From the NCBI GenBank assembly GCA_028564705.1, contig JAPXFQ010000248.1:62001-126000 (forward strand): DNA of 64,000 nucleotides. Direction: 5' to 3'. This document shows, piece after piece, positions 34,724 through 46,480 of the stretch. The translations under genes were made by a program, and so were the position numbers. How positions within the stretch are numbered: position 1 is the first letter of the stretch; every line of letters begins with the position of its first letter. The notes below the pieces were generated by a model. It had not been told where the DNA came from and ran no database searches. It saw only the letters and a program-made list of their open reading frames with translations. This stretch comes from Apricaphanius iberus (lineage: Eukaryota > Chordata > Actinopteri > Cyprinodontiformes > Aphaniidae).

Positions 34724-35429
34724 ACGGGTTTAAAGTCCTAGAAGATTTTCAGGGATATTAACAGAAGATTAGCAGAAATTGCATCTAAGCCTCACCTACC
34801 ATAAGAAGCGCACTTTAAAAGTCTTTATAAAGCGGACTAGAGCCTCATGACCTAAACTAGATCTTCCACCACCATGCTTTTCTATTTATGTGATTTAGCA
34901 AAAAATAAATACACTGAATAAAAATATAATACTAATCCAACTGAAAACAAATCCCTTAATTGGATGACTGTACCTTGTGAATATGCATTTGTTTATTTAT
35001 TGTGACTTTTTATATTTCTAAAGTTGTAATTTTAGGGATTTGGTTTGGATCTAAATGTTTAAGCACAATTAGAACATCTCTGACAACACACATAGCCTAT
35101 AGGCCACACGTGATCATTAATGTAATACCAGAAAGTTTGATGCACAAATCATTTTTTTTCTGCCTGATTTCTGTTTTTCTTTGAGGTCTTATCTTCCAGT
35201 TCTGGCCATTTGAGTTGACTTTTTCTAAGGACTAAAACATCTGAAAACTGCAAAAACGGTAGAAACAGGAGTAGTAGTTAAGAATCCAGTATAAAACTAA
35301 GGGATTAGGAGATCATTTCTCCACAAAAAAAATGCATCTGAGTAAGATGTTGGTTTCAGGTGTTTATGTGCAAAATTGGAGGGAGTTCTTTAGTTTGATA
35401 AAATAAAATAAGGTAGAAAAAAAACTTTG
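34723..35429. other. Intronic, no feature seen
   Basis: A/T-rich intron sequence without recognisable repeats or exons. Confidence 0.5.
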
Positions 35430-35497
35430 ATCTTTTAGATCGACTGATTAGAGTCAATTAAGCAAAGATTCTGATCGCTTGATCGGTGCATCTCTAG
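35430..35497. mobile_element. hAT-like MITE end fragment
   Basis: The segment ends TTGATCGGTGCATCTCTAG, the terminal sequence of a fish hAT-type MITE (compare the 17283 element), preceded by GATCGACTGATTAGAGTCAA. The opposite end is absent, so it is a fragment. Confidence 0.5.
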
Positions 35498-35859
35498 TCA
35501 GTGTTTGGTTTGATGCAAAGCTATATTTCTTTGAGAAACGAATGCGGCACTCTGTATCTCCTGTATATATAAATTAAATATATATATATTTTATTTATTA
35601 GAGGGGACAAAGTAAAGCCATAATATGTAGCATATAAACTGCTGTCTAAGTCAGAAATCCAAACTGCTTCACGATTTTTTGGTTGATTAAACCAAACAGA
35701 TTTAGGCTACTGATAAACTGACTCAACACAGACAGAGCAGCAGAATAATGATATTCTGTTTTGAAACTTTGAAAAAACATTGTTGACAAAGATGAGTCAA
35801 AGGAGGAATTTCATCACAAAACTAAAATCTTTTTCTGATTCGGCATGTTATCACAATCT

Positions 35860-36005
35860 TCAAAGGTTTTGTGGCAATAGTGGCCTTTATTAACCGTGTA
35901 TTTGTGGGAGAAATGTCCACAGCTGGGAGTTGAACCAGGACAGTCACTTTGAGGACTGATGGCCTCTGTACAAGGGGCATCTGTGTTAAACCACTGTATT
36001 AGCAG
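35860..36005 (-). mobile_element. tRNA-derived SINE
   Basis: Read on the minus strand: CAGTGGTTTAACACAGATGC (A box region), GCCCCTTGTACAGAGGCC, then CCTGGTTCAACTCCCAGC (B box) and a tail region of the AATAAAGGCCACTATTGCC type. This is the layout of an abundant teleost tRNA-related SINE. It is worn and has no full cloverleaf, so it is not a working tRNA gene. Confidence 0.7.
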
Positions 36006-38794
36006 AGCAATTGAAATTGTAAATTATGTAATTATTTTAACATTTGTTTTATAAGAGAATAGCAACAATTTTTTCTATTGTAGCTCAAATAATGTGACAT
36101 ACTTACTGTTTCTTTCTTGTAAGAAAAGGGAAGTGTAGTGGCCTTCTTTAAGCCAGCAGTGATAAGAAACAGGTGGGGGAGGGATCATGATGCGTTACTT
36201 TTTCCTCCATACAGCTGAAGAAAACTCAGGTCAATCTAACACTTTTTCTGATATCTAATTGAAATGACGTTAAACTGTATAAACAGTACAATGGAAATTT
36301 TGGTTGTTTTTAAAACAGCAAATTATTGAAACCCTGCTATGCTTAAATATTTGCAACTGGCTAATCTCTATTCTATAATCACATTGTGATTGTTTTTTTC
36401 TTTGTATATTTATTCCTAATCTAATTATATTTTAACCCTTCAATAGAAAAGATTGAAATGAAGAGCACAAATCAGCATAAAGCTACTGTAGTGAAACATT
36501 TTGATGAGATGAACACAGAATGAGCTAAATGGTGATTGATGAGAGATACTAACACTAAATGCCTCAGTGTGAGTCCTAAAGCCTCTAAGAGACAAATTCA
36601 GTCCCTCAATTTTCCATTCAGCTGCAGCTCTACAAACACTGTATCTGACTGGCTGAAAGGGTTTTGTTTGCTGGTGGCTGCATTAACATGATGAAAGTTG
36701 AATAAGGGGCATTTTTGGTAAAAACATCCATTTACTGTATCAGTTAGTCCCCCTGAGTTAAAAGAGAGCAAGATAAAGGGGAAGATTTTGTTAGACCTTA
36801 TAGTTTTAACCTCACTGTTTGTGTAGGAAGAGGTAATCCTTAAACTCTAGAAAAAAATCTCCTCACATCACCTCAAGATCTCTGTTCATAATAAATAATA
36901 TTATATACATTTATTGTTGCCAGTAACAGAATAACCAGCAGTGATCTATAAAGACAGCTGAGCTGGACATCTGTGCCTGACTAAAGATATTTGAGTTGTT
37001 TACACCTTCTAAATACTTTAAAACTGTTGAATAATTCAAAATGGGATTTTTTATAATTATCCAAATTAAAAAACATGTGTTTCCCCCTATACCATTATAA
37101 TTACGTCAAACATCTTATACCGACATATAGTCTTACTTGCAGTGTGCTGCATGTTTTATCTGCAGAAAGAAAAAAACATACATAGAAAATCACAGAAAAT
37201 CACACTTTTGGGCTGTGTTATAAAATCAGTCTTCCACTTTTCTTTTGCGAGAAAGTGCTGCAATGTATGCCAATGTGTGAAGATGTTATTCTGCGTAATT
37301 CCTACCTCAAACACACACAAAACACCAGATAATTTCTTTTTTCACAGAGCACTTTATAACAGCTGCATTTCTGCCTCTGTTTTAAGGCACTTTACTGATT
37401 ACCTCCACCAGGATCTTAGAGGTTATTCATGTTCTTCGGTGTGCTTCTCAATCCATTTGGTGTATTGACTTTCTGCAGCAAAGCAATGGCGTCTAATGCA
37501 ATGAGTTCAGTCAGCAGATGCTTCAGCACATCAGAGACAGTAGGAGGTCTCAGGAGCTCCAGTAAAAGCAGGATAAAGAAAACTATGGCTGCATTACAAT
37601 TGATGCCAGTGATGATGTTAAAGGATTTTTTGTGTAGTTTACTTGGTGTTTTGGAGAGTACCGTGTGTTGATTGATCCAGGGTAATCAGGGGATTGCTTA
37701 GAGGCATGTTGAATGAAGGGACCGGCTCTTAACATTGCAACCGAGTCTAGGGGAGGGGCTGTGTACAGCAAGGTGGCTGAAATGGCAGCTAAAAAGACAG
37801 GGTAAGCAGAATAAGCACAGGAGTGTGATAAAGTGGGCATGCAAAGATGAAAAGTAGAAATGTACTGTATGTGTTGCGTGTTGTAGTAGATTTTAATCCA
37901 TCTTGTCCATGTTTAGTTTTTATTGGCCATTACCGCAGTTGCAAGGATCTTTTCAGGAGATATTCTCCAATCAGAGGTTTTGTGGCAAATTGACCATTAC
38001 CAATTTACAAAGGTTTGAATTTTTCTGATTTAGAACTATAAATAGCAGCAAAATATTTCTGCTTTCTATATTTACTGAAAATTGAAACATAAAAGTGTTT
38101 GTATTAAAATAGAATATTTCTCAAAAAAAAAAAATCAAAAGCCATCTTTTACTGCATCACCGGAAATCTGCAAATATATAAATAAAATCCAGGTTATAGG
38201 GCAGAGGTATTTGTTCAGTTATAATACGTCTTCAAACAATTATAGTATACACATTTTTACTCCTTTACAAGAGAAACTACAGGTCACAAAATGTGTTTTC
38301 TGCTTTGCACACCCCTAAATGTAGAAGGGGGGCCTTGTCATAAATATGTTACTTTTTCCTGCAAGATCAGTTTCATCTTCCTTTTTAAAGGAAAGGTTCT
38401 GATGTACTGATAGGTAAATATTTGTTCCATTTATTTATTGTAAATGAGTAAATGAGTCTCTTTGCATAAATCTATCGTTTCTACCAGGAAGCACCTGGTT
38501 TTAACTAATCTGCAGATCAGCATAGCTTCACTATTTGAAAACAAAGGAGGAATTATAATAGAGGTATTTTAAACTGTGTTGAACCTGCATTTCCTAGCAC
38601 AATGAACCATGACAGAAAAAATCGTCAAAAGGATGAAAAATAGCAACTTTTGGTAGATTCCACTCTGTTTTATGTGCCAAAGTGAAAAGCAGTTAAAAGT
38701 ATCAGCCACTGCAGAAAATGCAGTTTCCTTTCTGCAAGTTTGAAAGTGCTTTGCTGCTTCCTCTGACCTCACGCATACAATGCAAACTTTTACG
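36006..38794. other. Intronic, no feature seen
   Basis: A/T-rich DNA with no supported gene or clear transposon. The 108-codon plus-strand frame at 37142 and the 80-85-codon frames at 37429-37840 have no recognisable domains and no flanking exon structure. Confidence 0.45.
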
Positions 38795-38960
38795 GTGCTT
38801 ACACACCGAACGTGATCAGAGAGTCCGATTTACATGCAAAGTCAATAGAGGAGCGTGATTAAGAAGCAGAGTCAGATTTCTGTCGCAAAAAAGCTTTTCT
38901 GCCTGATTTACGCGACCAAGTAATGCGACTGATGTGTTTCAGGCGTGACCGAAAATACTC
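38795..38960. repeat. Probable DNA-transposon-derived repeat
   Basis: GGTGCTTACACACCGAACGT and the following GTGATCAGAGAGTCCG / GATTTACGCGACC motifs resemble the ends of a common fish repeat with CACACCGAACGCGA termini (Harbinger-like by impression). The right end was not found. Confidence 0.35.
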
Positions 38961-39086
38961 GTTGCATTTTATGTCTGCCGCAGAAGACAGAGAAATCTCA
39001 ACTGTTTTCTTTACAGAGAGAGGAATCAAAAAAGAAACATTATAAAGAGGTTAAACTATTTAGACAGGAATGCTCTTGAGAGGTTT

Positions 39087-39108
39087 GTGGGTGGCTCTTA
39101 AAAGAGCC
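39087..39108 (-). other. Histone-type 3' stem-loop without a histone gene
   Basis: On the minus strand GGCTCTTTTAAGAGCC is followed directly by ACCCAC, which is the canonical replication-dependent histone mRNA 3' stem-loop with its 3' flank. About 12 nt downstream CTCAAGAGCA loosely fits the U7-binding element. The upstream side (39110-39690, minus strand) has no histone frame, so this is either a remnant of a histone gene or a chance palindrome. Confidence 0.5.
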
Positions 39109-39109
39109 A

Positions 39110-39560
39110 TTGTGGCCGCAAAACAGCTTCCTCACCCAGACACCCAGACCTGGTAATGTCTCCACCAAAGCACGTCCCGCACCGCTCACATATAAACTTT
39201 TACTAACAGCAGACAGATGGACAGCCGCTCAGCTTGGTAGTTGGTGTGGCGAAGCTGTGGTGAAGTTTGGACCTTCACGGCACAAACTGGGCGAGGAGCC
39301 GAGGTGTTTATTGATCCTTCCGCTGCTGCTCGACTGGGTCTACCCCCACAGCAGCGGTCCCGACATTTAACGTGGTCAGCTCACAGACCAGAGGCCACTG
39401 GGAGCTCCCGGAGGGTAGGGAGAAGGAGGGAGGAGGAAGAGGGCAGCGGAGCGCTCCCGGTCAGGATCCTTTCACATTTCCGGTTCATACGCGTAAGAAT
39501 GGCATATTTGAAAGCGCAGCAAGTTCACTTTGGACACGCTTCAAGGTGCGAATATGTAAG
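39110..39560. other. CpG-richer block in the ntn1 intron
   Basis: A locally GC-rich stretch with purine-rich GGGAGAAGGAGGGAGGAGGA at about 39417-39436 and CpGs such as GGAGCGCTCCCGG (39448-39460). Three overlapping plus-strand frames (86-148 codons) are open here, but they are Arg/Ser/Gly-rich, lack any domain and start in different frames. Possible alternative promoter, enhancer or the decayed remains of a mobile or histone locus. Confidence 0.3.
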
Positions 39561-39690
39561 CGACAAGCTAGGGGCGTGTCATGCTTTTGGGTCGTGTCTT
39601 CTTTTCTCAGCAAAAACTTCCACACTGAAGAGCAGTTATGTTCGGTCCAGTTACCGACTGGAAAAATTGTTGGTTTTTAATTATTGATAT

Positions 39691-40742
39691 GTTGCTTTCT
39701 CAGTTACTCATTTCTTTTTTTAGTTTTAATGCAGGTTTGGTCTTCAGTTTCCCACTGACAGTTTTATCCCACAAATGTATTTATATATCAGTACATTAGA
39801 GGTGATTGTTAAAGTTTGTGTTGTCTCTCTGAAACCTGTTGCCTTCACAGTTTTTACATTTTGGTCTGTGAAGTAAAGGCAGTAGATTTGTTGTCAAATT
39901 AGCTATTAGTCCTTGACACAGCTGTGTGTCCTTCTCTATCTGCCCATCTCCTGCCTGATTGCTACAAATAAAGTTTAAATCAGGGAGTAATATTGGCTTT
40001 TTTATTTCTGATTAAACACAAAAGCAAATTTCTTTGCAAACAGATTTGTGGATCCATTTATCCACTTTCATTTTACAATTATTTTCTACTTTATTGTTGC
40101 ATGTCACATAAAATGATAGTATAATGAAAAAAAAACAAGAGTATCTATTGTACTATACAGGTTTAGATTATGCATAAGCACAGAAGGTGTATAAATCAAT
40201 GCATTTACCAGTGTTTGCTCATTTACAGGACTCTAGCAAATGTAAAGCTAAGTTTTGCATCTTTATCAAAGTCTATTTTACAGAAAGCACATGGTGTTGT
40301 TTGCAATATTGCTCCCAGGTGGTGTTCTGACAGAAGCACAAAACATACTCTGCAGGGAAGGTAGGGCACTAAAACATGTTTTAAAGACACAGCCAGTGGG
40401 ACAGAACTAAACAGTTTCACTTTTTTTTAACGCCTTTTTTTATTCTGTGTTCTCTTAAAAAAGATGTGAAGCTGTTGTGCTAAATTTTCGTGTTTGCATG
40501 TGGTTAAAGACAGCCGCTTTGGTACTTTGTGTGAGGCACTCAATGTTTTTAAGATTTTCCTTTATTTCAGCCCATACTTTAATTAGGTATAAGATTATTT
40601 CCAGAGGAATGACGAAAAAGTGTGAAAGTTGAAGCATTCACTAGATATTTTATACATGCGGTTGTGGCTTTTTCAAAAGCTGTGGATTGAAATGGAAAGC
40701 TTCCCTAGATAAACCATCTCTTCATAAGTATTAGAATGTCTG
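39691..40742. other. Intronic, no feature seen
   Basis: A/T-rich intronic sequence without a supported feature. Confidence 0.5.
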
Positions 40743-42066
40743 ACAGTCATATACAGCGATTTCTTTCACATTTAGTCACATTTCAACCACAAAATGTATT
40801 CCTTATGGATTTTATATGATAAACCTTATAGTGCATAACTGCGTGCCTATGTCATTTTCTCATTTAGTATGAAACAAAATCTAATACGGGGGCGCTCTCT
40901 GAAGATTGAAACATTTCCCATATGTCTTTCCTAAAAAGCTCCAATGTTTAAAATAGATTGTGATTTGGATTAAAGTTGTGGACTTAGAGTGGCCACACTG
41001 ACACATGAACATGCTGTGATCTAAATCCTCGTATCATAGCTCGGCCTACAGGTTTAGAGTCTGTTCCGCTGGAAAGTAAAGCTTCATCAGGATCTTGAGT
41101 CTTAGGTAGCCTCTGTCACAGTTTCCTCTAGTTTCTCTCTGTATTTAGCTCTATAACTCTTCACATAAACTCTAACCAGATTCCCCATCCCTGCTAAAGA
41201 AAGGCATTCCCACAGCAAGATGCTGCCACCACTTTGGGATGATAGATTTGGTGTGGTGGGAAGATTTCATTCTCTTTCACACATTCAACTTTGGTCGCAT
41301 CAGAGCACAGCAGTTTCTTCCACACATTTGCTGTATGCCATACATGGCTTGTATCAAACTAAACACAGGACATCCAATGGTTTTCTTCGAAAAACGGTAC
41401 ATCTTTCAGTGTCGATATTGTGCTCTTTTCCATCCAACAGATTCTACTGCTTGAGCTTTGGATTTCAGCAGCTCCTTCAGCATTTCCATCAGCCTCATTG
41501 CTTCTCTGATTTATGCTTTCTTTAGCTGGAAAGCCATGCCTTTGAAGGCTATCAGTTATCTAATGCCTCTTTCAATATATATAAAAACAAAATTCCCAGT
41601 CTTGACAACCAATAAAGACGGAAAAGAATACGATGATCCAAAGTAAATATATAAACAAATACATAAACACCAAATTTTCATATTTAAATAATAATAATAA
41701 TAGTACTAATTATTATTATACATTAGGTGTGGTATAAAAATAAAAAGAACTGAAATGTAAAGAAACAAAAAACTTCTCCACAATTTTCTATCTGAGGTCT
41801 CATTTGTACTTTTTGGTCTTCATGTTGCTGTTTGTTCACTAATGTGGTCTGAATAACTTCTGAGAACAGGTGGAGTTAGATTAGATTACACTCAGTGGAC
41901 TCTGTTAACTGATGCAGTAACTTCTAAGAGGAGCTAGAAGCACTGCATTATGACACTTGACATGTATGTGCTACTTTGTGTTTGTCTGTTACATACATCT
42001 CGATTAAAAGCAAGTGGAAGACACTGTGGAAAATGTCAAAGAGTGTGAATACTTTTACATGCAACA
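40743..42066 (-). mobile_element. Tc1-like transposon, decayed, near full length
   Basis: The terminal repeats pair: left TTTCACATTTAGTCACATTTC, then AACCACAAAATGTATT; right GTGTGAATACTTTTACATGC. About 1.3 kb apart. The minus-strand interior matches a very common fish Tc1 family block by block: AAGATGCTGCCACCACTTTG (41218-41237), CACACATTTGCTGTATGCC, GAGCTTTGGATTTCAGCAGC and the TTGGTCTTCATGTTGCTGTT transposase start at about 41814. Transposase frames are broken. Confidence 0.8.
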
Positions 42067-45000
42067 GAACTGAATTTTGTTTAGCAAATTCTGAGCCAGA
42101 TGGACCAAAATGGTGTATGATGACAAAAATAATTCTTACTGGTTTGTGGTTTGTGCTCTCTTTTTCCATTTAGTGTTGTCAGATGATTTGTTGCTGTTTT
42201 ATTCATTTCAAACCTTCCACACCAAAGGTCTGGTTGATGTTTAAACAGCTTGTTGTTCACCTTTATAAAATCACTCTCCTTCATCTTCAAAGGTGGAGGC
42301 CGAATCCATGGTTAGACTCAGTGGCGGCAAACAAACCTGGGAATAAACTGATAGAGCCGCCATGCACTTTGCACCGTATTCCTCTACTCACACTTTTCTT
42401 CAGGTCGCAGGTTCAAACAGAAGAAGAAGGGGGTGGGTCCTGCTCTCCCTTCAAGAACCTGTTTCCATGAGCTCTTATCGGTGTTTATGACTGGTTTCGT
42501 AAACGGGCATAGAAATAAATTGAGCGCAGTCCAGACAACTGGCTTAGCCTTCTGTTTTAGATCCACAGACCTGCTATATCTCCCAAACAGACAAACACCA
42601 GTCACCAGGCCGGCACGTACTGTAAGCAATCCTGGGCCCATGGTATATCAACTGCTGGAGCTAAATTCTAAAAAAGGAAGCCAGGAGAGGTTCACTGAGA
42701 ACCACGCTCATATGCAGAGCAGCAAGGGCAGCAATGCTAGAAATCGTTCTGTAGCACAGCTCTGCAGATGTGGACTTAGCTTTTCCAACAACTTTCCCTG
42801 CCAATTTGACTGAGAGTATGTGCAAGTAATCCTTTGATATGTAGATGTTTTGCATTGAGTTTGTCAAAGCACTTGAACACTTATAATTCACCCAGACAGG
42901 AACACAATCAGCTAGGGAGTTTTGTGACTGGACAGCTGGGATGAGGAGATGGTGTTGGGATTGTAATTCTGGGGCTGACACACACACGCTGACAGAATCT
43001 GACAGAGATTGTTTAGTAAAGGGGGAAAATAAGGATGAGCAATGTAGAAATTAAGGATGAGGTGGTGACTGGATGATGAACAGGTGAACTGTGTATAAAT
43101 ACACTGAAGGTAATCAGAGTTGTGGTCACCTGTATCTGTAAACTACTTTCATCACAAAATATTTGACAAGATAAGCATATTCATTAATACAGGAGCCAAT
43201 TCAGAACTGGTTCTGTAAAATGTAGTCCAAATCCAGTCCTGTATTCAGATTTAGATCTATATCATGATATGAATAGGCCAAACTCAGTTCTTTTAGTGTC
43301 AGCTGGTAAAAGATGTCAGTCTAAGAAAAAGCCTAGCTGATTGCATGGAATCATTGACTTAACAGGAACCTGAGCAAGCATTTGGCAACTGTGGAGGGGA
43401 GCGTGTGCCCTACAGGAAGAAACCTCCAACAAGCAGCTAGGGGTTGATAGGAGAGCAATGACACACAAAAACACTGAGCAGCATTGAGCTGGGGGATATT
43501 GATATAAGAAAGAAAATCAGAATTCATAGTTAGTGGCAGCAGTGGCTCTGTCATTGGATCTTTGTTTTTGGATTATTAGATCTGCTGATGTGTCCCCATA
43601 GAGTTAACTTGCTTTGTCACTAACATTCTTTGATCTATGTCTAATTTTCTCTTTTTTCGTGAAGGCAATTATGTGTCTTGCTTTTGGGCTTTTCAGTAAA
43701 ATACTGCAGGTCAGATGGATGGCAAAGTGGATCTGTTGTTATTTTTAAGAGGACTCTTACATACTACCTCAAAAACATTCCAGAGTTAGAAATAACAGAA
43801 ACATATCCCAGCTGAATCTCTCCATCCAGAAGCAAAATGATCACCAAGAGTGAGATCTTCTTGAACGTGTTTAACCTCAAATGGAAGCAAAAGCTGATAC
43901 TAATGTAGATACTGTTGAATATGTCAAAGCATGGCAGATCTTGAAGCTATTAACATCAGAGCTTGGCGGCAGGCCTCTTATTGGGAAGGAATTTTGGAGC
44001 TTGTTATTGCCTGTCTTGCAGTCTGTTCAAGAAGCCACTCAGTTTTGATGGAATTTGGGCTAGCACAGATAATGAATTCTGACATCCCCTTTTGAAGAAT
44101 GGAGATGAGTTTATATCAAAAATGAATCTGACAGAAAGTGTGCACGTCCATATTCTGGGCGCGGAGAAAAATACGAGGGGTGTTCCTGCTGTGCAGCTAA
44201 CTGTGTTCTTCCTGAAATTTCTGTGTGTTGTCCAGTATCAGTCTCAAGGGGCAAAAGATCTCTTTTCATTTCAAACTTTTTTTTTTGTTTTCATCCGGCT
44301 TTGGACAAAGCTCAGGCTGCACTGCTCAAGGTGATGGAATGTATTCAGATGTCAGCAAAGGCAAAAACGTATTGTGAGGTTTCACAGCCTGTGTATCTGT
44401 TGTTCACTTCAGCGTCTGCTGGCCGAAGCTAGCGGTTCTGGGCTGTGGTTTTGTTTCATTGCTTTGGCTACGACACTTAATTAAAGCCAGATTCTGCTTG
44501 CAGCGTGAGCCCGCATTTCAGGCCTCTGTCTCTGTGCATGCCTGTGCGCAAGTGTCTCTCCTCCTACCAGAAATGTGGCCTTGGTCTTGCTTTTGAGAAG
44601 CAGTTTGGTACAAAGCCATTTTGCCTGTGAAGGAAAGCCATATAGCTTTACTCTGTTGGCTTCTGGCCCAGACTCACTTCCTCTTGTCACCCTCACTTCA
44701 ACTTGGACTTACCACGGACTGTGCTGCCTTATTACAACATTCAAACACACCTGGAGGTTATTCTTTTTTATTGATATCATATTATTTGTTATGAGAACAA
44801 TTATTATTGTTAGAAGGCTGAGGAAGAATGCATAACTGCAGTTACTCAATGTGAGGAGAGCTATTAAGACTTGGCACAAACATGCATGTCAGAACCATGT
44901 TACTAATAACATCAGTTATGTCCACTAGGAAAAACTGGCTTTCTGGAATGTTTCACCCATCAAATTAATGTTTTTGCATTAAAGAAGCTATTGCAATAAT

Positions 45001-46314
45001 TTGTTATTTTCATGGGAAAACATGACTGGTAACTTTTGTATGCATGCTTAACTCCAGGTGGGGTCATCTACTAGTACCTGTGTACAGGAACCTTTTAAAA
45101 CGTCTAAAGAAAATGCTACAATTTTCAAAAATCTTTAGATGAGATGGCAGCAAAAGTATCAGGGAAAGTCTTGCTGCGCATTTCTGGTCAGCTGGCTGAA
45201 TAAAGGCTGCAAAATTGTTGCCTTGAAGAATCTGAGTTTTAGAAATATTTTGGTCTTGGAGAACCTGGACAGTTTTGTTAGAGAGGAAGCAAGGGGTGCC
45301 AGCTATCACTTTTATAAGGTTATGTTAAAACCATAGTTGTCAGGGCACTATCTACTACCTAAAGATTAGTATTAGCCTAACATGAGCTTTTAGACTCCAA
45401 ATGTTACTGTATAAGGTGCAAATAGGGATAAAAATATTAATATTCTGCAAGTATGTATGCTTAGATACAAACTAGTTAATCAGGTGTTTATTCTATATTT
45501 TCATATCATTCTATTTATGTATCAAAATCAATAATAGATATAAATAAATATTCTAAGTTCTTACTATTATAACTTTGACTATTAATCATTAATATATATT
45601 GTTTCAGGTCTTCACAATATTTTTGAAATGTATCATTATGTGTCAATATAGTGTATAGGATGTCATTATTAAAAGGAAATGCTTGGCCTGTACTAAATAT
45701 AACCCATCAAATATGTACCATGCCACTGGTGATGTGTGTTGGTTAGCGCAGCAGAAAATGTTTGATGGCGAACATTTTCATTACCACATTCTGTTAGTCA
45801 TTAAGAAATTACAATGAGGTTTTTTTTCTTTGCCGAAACAGATGCTGTTCCTGTTTCTGCTCTCTGGCAGCCTAAATGACCGCCACCCATGTCTTAACAT
45901 GTTATACGAAATAAATCTACTTTTCAAGTAGCTTATTCTGAAAGTACTTTCTGTGATTTCCTTTTGAAATACCTTGGTTATAATGAAACTAGCTACTGTT
46001 TAGACTTCTCCAAGTAATAAATTCTCACCCAGGAGTGTGGTAGTCTATGTGGTGCTTAAATTATCAGAAAAGAAATTGATTTTTGACAGGAAAAACATCA
46101 AGTAAGTTGAAACCAAGAGATCCAAGCAATTTTCAGCGTGTCACGTGTGATATTTGTTTTCTGCATCCAACAACAGCAATATGCCCCCCTTTCTGCTGAT
46201 ACCTGCTGTTAACCCTCACTTATCCTTTGTATTTTTTAAAGTTTTTTGCTGGAGCCTCTTTTCTCTTCCAGGCGTAGTTGACATTAAACAGCTTGTTCGT
46301 TCATGAGCGTGTCT
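42067..46314. other. Intronic, no feature seen
   Basis: No exon, RNA gene or clear mobile element recognised. Several 60-126-codon frames occur (42183-42987, 44092-44835) with no family resemblance. ACACACACGC near 42978-42987 is a trivially short repeat. Confidence 0.45.
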
Positions 46315-46480
46315 CTCTTGGTGTACATAATGTGCCAGTGGGTGTTTATGCAAACAGTAACTCTGTCCAGGATGTGTGCAGATTTTTGGTGCCTGCGGAG
46401 GCGTCTGTAAATGAATTAATTGGTGACTCGTTGCCGCAGTGAAAGCTCATCTTTAGCAAGGGGAGGATATCTTTGTGTAG
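46315..46480. promoter_or_regulatory. Candidate conserved non-coding element
   Basis: A complex, repeat-free stretch with a homeodomain-type AATGAATTAATTGG core near 46412-46425, flanked by GCCTGCGGAGGCGTC and GACTCGTTGCCGCAG. Composition differs from the surrounding A/T-rich filler. Placement inside the ntn1 intron would suit an enhancer. This is an impression, not a measured conservation. Confidence 0.2.

Noticed and set aside
34588..34733. C-terminal extension of the netrin frame past 34587, including a poly-Asn stretch
   Set aside because: It is read-through of the GTGAGT donor into intron and the (TAA)n microsatellite.
35925..36000. Possible minus-strand tRNA gene
   Set aside because: It is the head of a known type of fish SINE with mismatched stems.
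37142..37840. Three ORFs of 80-108 codons as possible small genes
   Set aside because: Unrelated frames, atypical composition, no splice signals or conserved motifs seen.
39110..39690. Host gene encoded by the overlapping 86-148-codon plus-strand frames
   Set aside because: No start context, no domain, competing frames over the same GC-rich DNA and no splice partners.
42183..42987. Cluster of overlapping ORFs on both strands as a candidate exon cluster
   Set aside because: Frames overlap on both strands, no coherent splice sites, no recognised protein; also checked and rejected as the second netrin coding exon (no CNCNLHARRC-like stretch).
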